From: Reyranella sp. | GTDB lineage: Bacteria; Pseudomonadota; Alphaproteobacteria; Reyranellales; Reyranellaceae | DNA length: 64,000 nt | Assembly (NCBI GenBank): GCA_019750135.1 | Contig: JAIEOV010000017.1 | Span: forward strand, 1 to 64,000 | Direction: 5' to 3' | In this document: piece after piece, positions 55,999 to 64,000 of the stretch | Numbering within the stretch: the stretch's first letter is position 1 | How the letters are laid out: each line of letters begins with the position of its first letter | The notes under the pieces: generated by a model | What the model was told of the DNA's origin: nothing | Databases searched by the model: none | What the model saw: the letters and a program-made list of their open reading frames with translations, nothing else | Made by a program: the position numbers and the translations under genes

Positions 55999-57101
55999 GC
56001 CCTTTCCCTCATACGAGGCGGCCGGCCCAGAAGACGAGCGAGGAGCAACCGGACGGTCTCGGCAAAGTGCGGTCGCCGATAGGGCTCGATCGCCGACGGG
56101 TCGGCCCGTCCCTGCCCAAGCATGCGGGCGACAGCCTCGGTCAGGCCAGCCTGGTCGGTGGGATCGACGATCGTGCCCACGCTACCGATGGGAATGGCGT
56201 CCGCGCTGCCGCCCCCTGCGCCGCCGATCACACGCAGGCCGCAGGCCGCGGCTTCGAGATAGACGATGCCGAAGCCTTCCTCTGAGCTCGGCATCACGAA
56301 CAGATCGGCCAGGCGATAGAGATCGGGCAGGTCCTCATCGGGTACGTAGCCCAGGAAACGCACAGCCGACGCATCGCCCGTCTGCTCACGGGCGCGCGCC
56401 TCCAGCCGGGCGCGATCGTCGCCCTCGCCGGCGATGGCGTAGACCAGGCCGGGCAAACGTGCGCGCAGCCCCGGCAAGGCCGCGAAGACGAGCTCGTGGC
56501 CCTTGTAGCGCTCGCCGGCCGACAGGCGGCCGACGGCAAGCAGGATCGGGCCGGGTCCGAGCTTCAGGCGCTCACGCAGCACGGGCGAGGCCGGGCCGGG
56601 CACAAAACGCTCGTCGACGGTGTTGGGCAGCACCCGCACCCGTTCAGGCGCGAGATCGACCCAGTCCAGCAGATGTTTGCGGGTGCCACGGCTGACCGCG
56701 GTCACCTGGTCTGCTGCCTCGATGGCCCGGCGCACGACGGTCCGGCGGTCACGCCAGACTTCGGTGCCGTGCGTCTGCAGCCAGTAGTGGGCACCAAGCA
56801 GGCGCGCCAGCAAGGCCGCCAACGGCCCCATGTAAACATGCCCGCAGAAGACGACGTCCACGGGCCGAAAGCGCCAGGCGGCCCACAGCGCCGCGAGCGA
56901 AAATGCGAGCCGCCCGAACCTGGCGGGCTGTTGGCGCACGCCGGCGGGAAGCACCTCGCCGCTCGCCGCACCGAGACGCGGCAGCACGAGGATTTCCGCG
57001 CCCGTCGCGGCCAATGCGGCGAAGAGGTCGCGGTTGTAGCAGGCGATACCGCCGCGCCCGCCGTAGGCATCGCCGACCAAAGCCAGAATCCGGACCATCA
57101 T
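55995..57101 (-). CDS. Glycosyltransferase family 4
   Basis: MMVRILALVGDAYGGRGGIACYNRDLFAALAATG...LLAVGRLSAGERYKGHELVFAALPGLRARLP...PSSEEGFGIVYLEAAACGLRVIGG. Confidence 0.93.
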   Translation of the reverse strand: MMVRILALVGDAYGGRGGIACYNRDLFAALAATGAEILVLPRLGAASGEVLPAGVRQQPARFGRLAFSLAALWAAWRFRPVDVVFCGHVYMGPLAALLARLLGAHYWLQTHGTEVWRDRRTVVRRAIEAADQVTAVSRGTRKHLLDWVDLAPERVRVLPNTVDERFVPGPASPVLRERLKLGPGPILLAVGRLSAGERYKGHELVFAALPGLRARLPGLVYAIAGEGDDRARLEARAREQTGDASAVRFLGYVPDEDLPDLYRLADLFVMPSSEEGFGIVYLEAAACGLRVIGGAGGGSADAIPIGSVGTIVDPTDQAGLTEAVARMLGQGRADPSAIEPYRRPHFAETVRLLLARLLGRPPRMRERA

Positions 57102-57108
57102 CGTCGCG

Positions 57109-58947
57109 TCACGCCACCTCGGGACTCGTCCAGCCGCTGTGCCAGACGCGCCGTACCCATCCGCGCGAGGCGGCGGAGAAATCGACCGTCGCGCGAGCCG
57201 GCTCGCCGGCCGCATCGCGCAGCCATCGGCCGATCGGCATCACGAAGCCTGTCTTGCGCCTGTTGCGGACGGCGTCCGGCAATGGCGGCTGCGGCACCTC
57301 GGCCACGGCGTCCTTGGCGTTGAGGCGAGCCAGCACCTCGCCCGGCGGCAGGGCGGCGAGGAAGAAAGGATCGACGTACGGCACGCGGATCTCGACGCCG
57401 TGGGACATGCCTGCCCAGTCGGCGTCGCGCAGCAGTTGGGTGCGCATGTAGAGGGCGGTCTCCATGGCGGCGACCCGGTCGAAATCGCCGAGCCCTCGCC
57501 CCGCCTGCAATGACGACGCGATGTAGCTGAGCGGCGCCAGGCGGCGCAGGCCATCCGCCACCAGCGCGGGGTCGAGCAGCTCGTCGAGCTCCCATGGCAT
57601 GTAGACGCTGCGGCGCAGCAGATAGGCGCCGGCCCAGTTCCCGCCGTATTGCAGCAGTCCGGCCGCCTTGGGACTTAGGCCTAATCCCGCACCGATCGCC
57701 GCCGACAAACCCCGCCTGGCGAGCGCACCGACGCCGGGCAACCATGACAGTGGCCCGAGCCAGCGCACGCTTCGCGGCACGTCGGCAAACGACGGATAGC
57801 CGCCGAAGCATTCATCGGCACCGAGGCCGCTCAGCGCGACCTTGATGCCCGCCTCGCGGGCAGCCTTGGAGACGAACCACGTGTTGAAGCCATCGATGGT
57901 CGGCAGGTCCATGGCATCGAGGAGCGCCGGCAGATCCGCCTCGAACTCGGCGCGATCGACGGTACGAACGATGTGGTGGGCGCCATAGCGGCTGGCGACC
58001 TCGGCCGCGAGCGGCGCTTCATCGACAGGCAGGCCCTTGAACTCGGCGAAGGCAAGAGTGACCGCCGAGACCGAGCGCGCCCCCAATCCCGCCATGGCGC
58101 CGAGCAGCGCGCCCGAATCGAGGCCGGCCGACAGGAACACGGCAACCGGCACGTCGGCCACCAGATGGTGGCGCACTGAATCGCGCACCGCATCGACGAG
58201 GCGACGTCGCGCATCGGCCGCGTCCGTGCTCGGCTTCAGCGCGCGTTCAGCCAGAGCGCCGGCGACGTCGTAGTAGCGTCGCGGCGCACCTGGGCCGGTC
58301 GCGTCGACGGTCAGGGTCGTGCCGGCCGGCAGGCAATGGACGTCGCGCCACACCGTGAACGGCTCGGGCACGCTGCCGAAGAGATGGAAACCCACGATGC
58401 CCGCCGAATCGGGATCGCGGGCAACGGCGCCACCGGCCAGCAGGGCCTTGGCCTGGGAAGCGAACCGTACGGTCCAGCCGTCGTCGCTCCAATAAAGCGG
58501 CTTGATGCCCAGAGGATCGCGCGCCAGCAGCAGCGTGCGCTTCCTTTCATCCCACAGGCCGAAGGCAAACATGCCGCGCAGCTTGCGCACCATGTCGGCG
58601 CCGCAATCGATATAGAGCTGCAGCAACACCTCGGTGTCCGAGTCGCTGCGGAAGGTATGACCACGCGCCACCAGCTCTTCGCGCAGTTCGCGGTAGTTGT
58701 AGATCTCGCCGTTGAACGTGATGGTGTACTGACCGCACGCGCTGTGCATGGGCTGCGCGCCGGCCGCGCTGAGGTCGATGATGGCCAGCCGCTGATGGCC
58801 AAAACCGGTCCGGCCGTCGGCGGCGAGCCAGAGCCCTCGGCCGTCGGGACCGCGCGCCAACATGCGGTCGTTGATGCGTGCCAGCTCAGCGCGATCGATC
58901 GAGGGCGCGACGGCAAGGTAGGCATGGATGCCGGCTATTCCACACAT
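57109..58947 (-). CDS. asnB: Asparagine synthase (glutamine-hydrolysing) family
   Basis: MCGIAGIHAYLAV, RGPDGRGLW, GHQRLAIIDLSAAGAQPM, FNGEIYNYRELREEL, VFLSAGLDSGALLGAMAG, LSGLGADECFGGYPSF. Confidence 0.94.
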   Translation of the reverse strand: MCGIAGIHAYLAVAPSIDRAELARINDRMLARGPDGRGLWLAADGRTGFGHQRLAIIDLSAAGAQPMHSACGQYTITFNGEIYNYRELREELVARGHTFRSDSDTEVLLQLYIDCGADMVRKLRGMFAFGLWDERKRTLLLARDPLGIKPLYWSDDGWTVRFASQAKALLAGGAVARDPDSAGIVGFHLFGSVPEPFTVWRDVHCLPAGTTLTVDATGPGAPRRYYDVAGALAERALKPSTDAADARRRLVDAVRDSVRHHLVADVPVAVFLSAGLDSGALLGAMAGLGARSVSAVTLAFAEFKGLPVDEAPLAAEVASRYGAHHIVRTVDRAEFEADLPALLDAMDLPTIDGFNTWFVSKAAREAGIKVALSGLGADECFGGYPSFADVPRSVRWLGPLSWLPGVGALARRGLSAAIGAGLGLSPKAAGLLQYGGNWAGAYLLRRSVYMPWELDELLDPALVADGLRRLAPLSYIASSLQAGRGLGDFDRVAAMETALYMRTQLLRDADWAGMSHGVEIRVPYVDPFFLAALPPGEVLARLNAKDAVAEVPQPPLPDAVRNRRKTGFVMPIGRWLRDAAGEPARATVDFSAASRGWVRRVWHSGWTSPEVA

Positions 58948-58975
58948 GGCTCGGATCGCAAGAAGGCGGCGACGG

Positions 58976-60274
58976 TCAGCGTGCACCGGTGCCGCGGAAC
59001 ACCACGGCAAAGGTACGCAGCACGATCACAAGATCAAGCCACAGTGAGCAGTGCTTCAGGTAGTACAGGTCGTACTCGAGCTTGGATCGCATCTCGTCGG
59101 ACTCATGGGCATAGCCCTGGTTGATCTGCGCCCAGCCGGTGACGCCCGGCCGCACGATGCCGCGCAGCGCGAAGTGCTCGATGTCGCGCACATAGCTCTT
59201 CTCGAGCGATTCCGCCTCCGGCCGTGGTCCGACCCAGCTCATGTCGCCATGCAGGACGTTGAAGAGCTGCGGCAGCTCGTCGAGCCGGCACTTGCGCAGG
59301 AAGGCGCCGATGCGCGTGATGCGCGGATCGGCGGCGGCGGTGAAGCTCGGGCCACCGGCACCGTGGAACATGGTGCGGAACTTGACCATGCGGAACGCCT
59401 GTCCGCGCCGGCCGATGCGCGTCTGCATGAAAAAGACCGGACCGGGGCTGTCTAAGCGGACGATCAGCGCCACGCCGACCAGCACCGGCAGGAGGATCGG
59501 CAACATGAGCACGGTGAGGCCAAGCTCGACGGCGCGGCGCACGACGAGATACTGACGAGACGGCAGCAGGGCGCCGAACTCGTTGGGCGTGAGCCCGCCG
59601 AGAGGCGTACGGCCAGTCATGGTCTCGACGATGTAGCGCCGGTCCAGCACCGGCACGCCGGCGATCGCAGCATCGGCCAAAGCGGCGAGCCGGCCCTCGC
59701 CCAGGTCTGCGCCGAGATCGGCGACGATGGCATCCACCCTGATGTCCTGCCGTTGCACGTCGTCGAAGTCGAGCCATCGGCACGTCGAGAGCATAGGCAT
59801 GTCGGCAATGGACGAATGGGGGATCACGGCGTAGTTGCGGACCAGGTAGCGCGACCGCAGCTGCGCCACACTCGCCATCCAGATGACCGTCAAAAGGCCC
59901 GAGCCGAAGAACTGCACGCGTGAATAGTCGATGCGCAGCAACAGCAGAATAGCGGCGATCAAGGCGTAGGTCAGGATGGCGACTGGCGCGACATAGCCGA
60001 GGTTGCCCTGGAGGATAGCGCGCGGAAAGGCGTCGATTCTTCGACCACAATACCACACCACCGAATAGCCGACAGCGGTGGCGATGATGGTGAACTCAGC
60101 GCCGCCCCACGCACCGATGAACGGCTCACCCGTAGCGTAGATTGGAATCGGCAGCACCACGCAGAACAGGAAGCCGACAGCCGCATCGATCCACGTCTCG
60201 ATGAAGCGCTGCGGTGCCGACCGCATCGTCCGCGAGCCATTTCCCCGATGCCCCGTCAAGGCATTTGGCTCCAT
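58976..60274 (-). CDS. Exopolysaccharide polyprenyl glycosylphosphotransferase (WcaJ/WbaP-like initiating sugar transferase)
   Basis: N-terminal TMs; DSPGPVFFMQTRIGRRGQAFRMVKFRTM; FLRKCRLDELPQLFNVLHGDMSWVGPRPEAE; GIVRPGVTGWAQINQGY. Confidence 0.94.
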   Translation of the reverse strand: MEPNALTGHRGNGSRTMRSAPQRFIETWIDAAVGFLFCVVLPIPIYATGEPFIGAWGGAEFTIIATAVGYSVVWYCGRRIDAFPRAILQGNLGYVAPVAILTYALIAAILLLLRIDYSRVQFFGSGLLTVIWMASVAQLRSRYLVRNYAVIPHSSIADMPMLSTCRWLDFDDVQRQDIRVDAIVADLGADLGEGRLAALADAAIAGVPVLDRRYIVETMTGRTPLGGLTPNEFGALLPSRQYLVVRRAVELGLTVLMLPILLPVLVGVALIVRLDSPGPVFFMQTRIGRRGQAFRMVKFRTMFHGAGGPSFTAAADPRITRIGAFLRKCRLDELPQLFNVLHGDMSWVGPRPEAESLEKSYVRDIEHFALRGIVRPGVTGWAQINQGYAHESDEMRSKLEYDLYYLKHCSLWLDLVIVLRTFAVVFRGTGAR

Positions 60275-60407
60275 CGGAATCGCTCTGCGCAAGCCTACGC
60301 CCTCCCCCATTCCCTAAGGCGGCGAGCCGGATTGGCCACTCGCGGCACACCATACAACCAGCGGCCCCCACTGCACACTGTTTGCATCTTGGATGAGTAT
60401 AGTTGAA

Positions 60408-61913
60408 CTACTCCCAAGGCGTAAAGCCGTGAGACCTGCGTTCCCTGCGACCGAACGCCTGAGTCCAGCCCATGCCGAGGACGGCGCTGACGATGAAGCC
60501 GATTGCCGGCATTTGCAGACTGAAATCGACCATGGAATGCAGGATCGGAACCAGCGCAACGGCGAAGGCGGCGCCGGGCAGGTAGCGGTGCGCTCGTCGC
60601 CGCGTCAGGGCGCCAAAGAGAGCTACGCCGCACGGGATCAGGACGATGGCATAGCCGAACAGGGCCATCGGCAGCCCTACCTCGACCATCGTCTCCAGCG
60701 GCGTGGAGTGAGCGAGATTGTTTGCCTGCGGCAGGCTCGCGGGCTGCAAGACAGCATAAATGTCGGCGAAACTGCCGAGGCCCCATCCCAACCAGGGCGA
60801 CATTTCGATCGCTTGGACGGCGGCCAGCCAGATGCGGACGCGGTCCCAATCATCGGACGCGCGGGCCATCTTGCCGACGATGGTGTTGCCCGCGATCACA
60901 AGGACGAGCAGGCCAACGACAATGGCACCCCCGACGAACAGGCGCGCCAAGCCCGGCCGCGAATGCCAGCGGCCGCGCAGCATCAGCAGCGACAGCACGC
61001 CGGCGCTTGCCAGGGTCGCGGCAAGGCTCGCGCGCGAGGCGGAGAACAGGAGCCCCCCCAGCAACAGCAGACATACCGCCAGCATCGTCACCCGAAATCC
61101 GGTGAAGGAGGCGACGAAGCTTTCTTCGTCATCCTCATCATAACCATAGGGCACGTCTCCATGGCGTCGGCGACTGGCGAAGACCAGCGCCATCGCAGCC
61201 ATCAAGGCCATGCCGCAATAGCAACCAAAAGAATTGCTGCTGACGAACGTTCCCGACATTACGCAGCGGTCGGTCGATGCATAGGCGCTGACCTTCTTCA
61301 GATAGCTGCCGACGTAGCAGGAATGCGTCTGGAGCTGCATGAGAAAGCCGTAGACGACCACCAGCACGGCGCCGGCGACGAACATCAGCAGCAACAGCCG
61401 CGCGCGCCGACGATCACGGCAAAGAGCGCGCGCCATCAGGAAAATGGCGCCGCAGGTCAGGCATTTCAGCAGCGTGTCCCGCGAAGCGTCGATCGCCAGA
61501 TCCGGTACCGGCGCATGCGCGCCGCCAAGCAGGCGCGCCGCCGTTTCGTAGAACCAGGCGCTGCCCGACAAGGGCGCCCAAACCGCCATCTGGAACAGGC
61601 CGAACAGGACGAACAGCAGAAAGCAGACGGTTAGAGCAATCAACGGTAGGCGTTCGCGCTCCACCACCTCGAAGCCGCTGCGTGATCCAAGGCCAGCCGC
61701 GGCGGCCACCGAGAACAGACCGATGATCACGGCGATCGGGGCCCAGGCCCAGTCGCGATTAGCGCCCATCGGCACCGCGGCCAGCACCACGACAGCAAAA
61801 AAAGCGACGGTCAACAACCCGCTGGCCGAGTTCCGGGCCATTGCAAGCAAACGGACCGCGGGCGAGGCAGCGGCGCTGCCGAAGACTACCTCTTCTTCAG
61901 GAGCGCGAGCCAT
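60408..61913 (-). CDS. O-antigen ligase family membrane protein (Wzy_C)
   Basis: GTFVSSNSFGCYCGMALMAAM, LFSASRASLAATL, DRVRIWLAAVQAIEMSPWLGWGLGSF, AHSTPLETMVEVGLPMALFGY. Confidence 0.88.
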   Translation of the reverse strand: MARAPEEEVVFGSAAASPAVRLLAMARNSASGLLTVAFFAVVVLAAVPMGANRDWAWAPIAVIIGLFSVAAAAGLGSRSGFEVVERERLPLIALTVCFLLFVLFGLFQMAVWAPLSGSAWFYETAARLLGGAHAPVPDLAIDASRDTLLKCLTCGAIFLMARALCRDRRRARLLLLMFVAGAVLVVVYGFLMQLQTHSCYVGSYLKKVSAYASTDRCVMSGTFVSSNSFGCYCGMALMAAMALVFASRRRHGDVPYGYDEDDEESFVASFTGFRVTMLAVCLLLLGGLLFSASRASLAATLASAGVLSLLMLRGRWHSRPGLARLFVGGAIVVGLLVLVIAGNTIVGKMARASDDWDRVRIWLAAVQAIEMSPWLGWGLGSFADIYAVLQPASLPQANNLAHSTPLETMVEVGLPMALFGYAIVLIPCGVALFGALTRRRAHRYLPGAAFAVALVPILHSMVDFSLQMPAIGFIVSAVLGMGWTQAFGRRERRSHGFTPWE

Positions 61914-62638
61914 CGCGTCAGTTCCTCTTGGGCCCCAGGCTCGTCACGCAGGAAGTAGCGCACAAAAAGCTCGTCGAGCGGCGAGTTGATGACGTCGGCA
62001 ACCCAGCGCCGGTCGCTGCTGGCACGCCAAGTCGTTGAGACATAGGCGCCGATTCGATCACGCTCCTGAGGCGTGAAGAACTGCTGGTTGTCGAGGATGA
62101 GCCGCAGGCGGCTCGGCCAAAGATCCTCCAACATCGGCGCCGTGTCGATCGACATCATCAGCGCCGCGACCACCTTGGCCGATGGTCCGTTGATTGCCTG
62201 CCGGACTGCAGCGAGTTGTGCCCATGCGACACCCCGAGCCGGCGCGTTGGCCAGCCCGAATTCGAGATCGGCCTCGGCCTGCTTCAGCCATGTCATGCGT
62301 TGCTGCTCGCTCGTCCCGAGGTTTGGGCTCAGCGCTGCCACCAGGAGCATCTCGGCGCGCCCCAGCCGGCGGCCGGCCACCGGATCGGCAGCAACCGCCA
62401 GGTCCAATGCCGCCACAGCAGCCACTGCCGTGCCGAGAGGCACCTTTCCGCCGGTACGAAACTCGAAAAGCGCCGCGTCCGCCTTCTGGCCCAGCAAGGC
62501 GCCGTTGGCGACCGGCCAAGCGATGACGGCGAGAACCGCCCCGCCAACGCCGAGAAGCCCGCGCAGCATCCAGGTCGTTACATTCGAAGCGATCGTTCTA
62601 TTCCCCTGAAGAACATTTGTTGGGCGTTCCGAATACAC
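61886..62638 (-). CDS. Hypothetical membrane-anchored protein, 3' end overlaps the start of the O-antigen ligase-like gene
   Basis: Single N-terminal TM (MLRGLLGVGGAVLAVIAWPVANGALL), helical repeat-like remainder; stop at 61886 lies inside the 5' end of the next gene. Confidence 0.65.
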   Translation of the reverse strand: MYSERPTNVLQGNRTIASNVTTWMLRGLLGVGGAVLAVIAWPVANGALLGQKADAALFEFRTGGKVPLGTAVAAVAALDLAVAADPVAGRRLGRAEMLLVAALSPNLGTSEQQRMTWLKQAEADLEFGLANAPARGVAWAQLAAVRQAINGPSAKVVAALMMSIDTAPMLEDLWPSRLRLILDNQQFFTPQERDRIGAYVSTTWRASSDRRWVADVINSPLDELFVRYFLRDEPGAQEELTRWLALLKKR

Positions 62639-62698
62639 CCAAATTTATCGCATCTTACATGTAATTATCGAAGAATGCTCGCCAAGCTTGGCACGTAG

Positions 62699-63649
62699 TC
62701 AGGTGCCTTTGGGCGCCGCAGCAGTAGCTGGCTGAGGCTGAGGCTCAGCTGTTGCGACTGCCGCTGAATGAGCACCGTCAGGTGCGTGCACCTTGACCTC
62801 GACCATCGCCTTCACGGCAACGTCGGGCGGACCGGCGAACGTGCCCTTGATGGGCATGGCTTGGTCGGGGTCTCGACCGACAGCCACTCGGATCAGCCGC
62901 TCAGTGCCGATGATGCCGTTGGTCGGGTCGAATTCCACCCACCCGGCGCCGGGCAGGTAGACCTCCATCCATGCGTGCGGATACGCCGAACTAGCGCTGC
63001 CGTCTGCGGCATCGAGCGCGGGATCGTACAGATAGCCGGTGACGAACCGCGCGGCGAGGCCGAGAGCGCGCGCGCCCTCCATCATCAGCAGCGCGTAGTC
63101 GCGGCACGTCCCGCCTCCGGTCTCCAGGGTGACAGCGGGCGGTTGCGTGCCGGGCTCGAAGCGCATGGCATAGGTCAAGCCGTCTTGGATGCCCTTGCAC
63201 ATGCGCGTCAGCGTGGCGAACGTCTCGGCCCCACCCTCGCCCTCGAGGAATTGCCGGGTCCAGGTGCTGACCATGGCATCAGGATCGGGGTAATGCCGCT
63301 CGACGTAACGCGCCAGGTCAGGCGCCTCCTCGGCGAGATAGCTGAACGGCAGCGTGCGCGCATACCCCTCGATCGGCGGCAATTCGAGCGGCAGTGCGAA
63401 ATGTTCCAGCCGGATCGTGCTGGTCAGCTCCAGCAATTCTGTCGTTCCCTCGAAGGAGGCGATGGCGATCGAATTGCCAAACGGGTCGTGGATCCAACGC
63501 ACAGCCGCCGGCGGCTCGATTGCCAATCCGGTATGCAGCAGGCGAAGGTCGTGACTGTCGCGTGGACGAAACATCAGGCGATGGTCGCCCAGTGTCACCG
63601 GCGCCGAATACTCATACCGCGTATGATGAACGATCTCGAGCGTTCGCAT
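62699..63649 (-). CDS. Transglutaminase-like cysteine protease family protein
   Basis: MRTLEIVHHTRYEYSAPVTLGDHRLMFRPR...GGGTCRDYALLMMEGARALGLAARFVTGYLYDP...AYPHAWMEVYLPGAGWVEFDPTNG (Cys-His-Asp). Confidence 0.95.
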   Translation of the reverse strand: MRTLEIVHHTRYEYSAPVTLGDHRLMFRPRDSHDLRLLHTGLAIEPPAAVRWIHDPFGNSIAIASFEGTTELLELTSTIRLEHFALPLELPPIEGYARTLPFSYLAEEAPDLARYVERHYPDPDAMVSTWTRQFLEGEGGAETFATLTRMCKGIQDGLTYAMRFEPGTQPPAVTLETGGGTCRDYALLMMEGARALGLAARFVTGYLYDPALDAADGSASSAYPHAWMEVYLPGAGWVEFDPTNGIIGTERLIRVAVGRDPDQAMPIKGTFAGPPDVAVKAMVEVKVHAPDGAHSAAVATAEPQPQPATAAAPKGT

Positions 63650-63710
63650 GGGTCTTCATAATGCCCCACGCTCCTTGGCGTTGCACGAGGCCGCTTCATG
63701 CGGCGAACGC

Positions 63711-64000
63711 TCACGTCGTTGGCGTCCTGACCGCAAACTCCTCAAGCCCGCTGCGACCCCGCGGCGTCAGGGTGTAGACGCCGCGCTCGACGCGCTCGAA
63801 CCAGCCGTAGTGGTCATGCTGCAGGATCTTGGCAACGTTGGGCACGTCGGCCGCCAACCGCATGGCCTTGGGCGCCATCGGTCCATTGCTGGCGAGCAGG
63901 GCCGCGCAGCGCAGCGCCTCCTGGCGATAGGCCGTCATCAACGGTGCTCGCATGGCGCTGCCGCCGAGATTGGGGTCGCCGACGCGGCGGCGATGCTCGC
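63711..64000 (-). CDS. C-terminal part of a DUF2161-like putative PD-(D/E)XK protein, runs off window end
   Basis: Frame is open upstream of the listed ATG: EHRRRVGDPNLGGSAMRAPLMTAYRQEALRCAALLASNGPMAPKAMR...ILQHDHYGWFERVERGVYTLTPRGRSGLEEF. Confidence 0.65.
   Translation of the reverse strand, partial: EHRRRVGDPNLGGSAMRAPLMTAYRQEALRCAALLASNGPMAPKAMRLAADVPNVAKILQHDHYGWFERVERGVYTLTPRGRSGLEEFAVRTPTT

Noticed and set aside
1-64000. tRNA/rRNA genes, transposases, integrases, phage genes
   Set aside because: None recognised by eye; a tRNAscan/Infernal run would be needed to exclude small RNAs.

Overview
The window is high-GC DNA, probably from an alphaproteobacterium (inferred from protein style and composition, not tested). 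It is dominated by a large exopolysaccharide/surface-polysaccharide locus. I see a nucleotide-sugar dehydrogenase, two Wza/OPX-type export lipoproteins, two outer-membrane beta-barrel proteins, a Wzc-like BY-kinase, a polyprenyl glycosylphosphotransferase, O-antigen ligase/polymerase-like proteins, a Wzm/Wzt-type ABC exporter, about 12 soluble glycosyltransferases, several GT-C-like membrane proteins, two FkbM methyltransferases and an asparagine synthetase. Two cassettes stand out. (1) A translationally coupled operon at 3469-13853 encodes a single-module fully reducing type I PKS with no thioesterase, an alpha-oxoamine synthase, an SDR and a CDP-alcohol phosphatidyltransferase. This is the logic expected for a polyketide-derived sphingoid-like phospholipid. 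(2) GtrA-DprE1-DprE2, convergent with a UbiA phosphoribosyltransferase, at 22612-25978 resembles the mycobacterial decaprenyl-phospho-arabinose pathway. Other items worth checking: a phosphatase reading frame that directly follows the in-frame TAG of the Wzc-like kinase and has no canonical start before its catalytic motif; a secreted protein with GPLQxx hexapeptide repeats; a CMAH-like metallo-beta-lactamase-fold protein beside the ABC exporter; and a decayed ppx/gppA remnant. All identities come from reading motifs; no database search was run.
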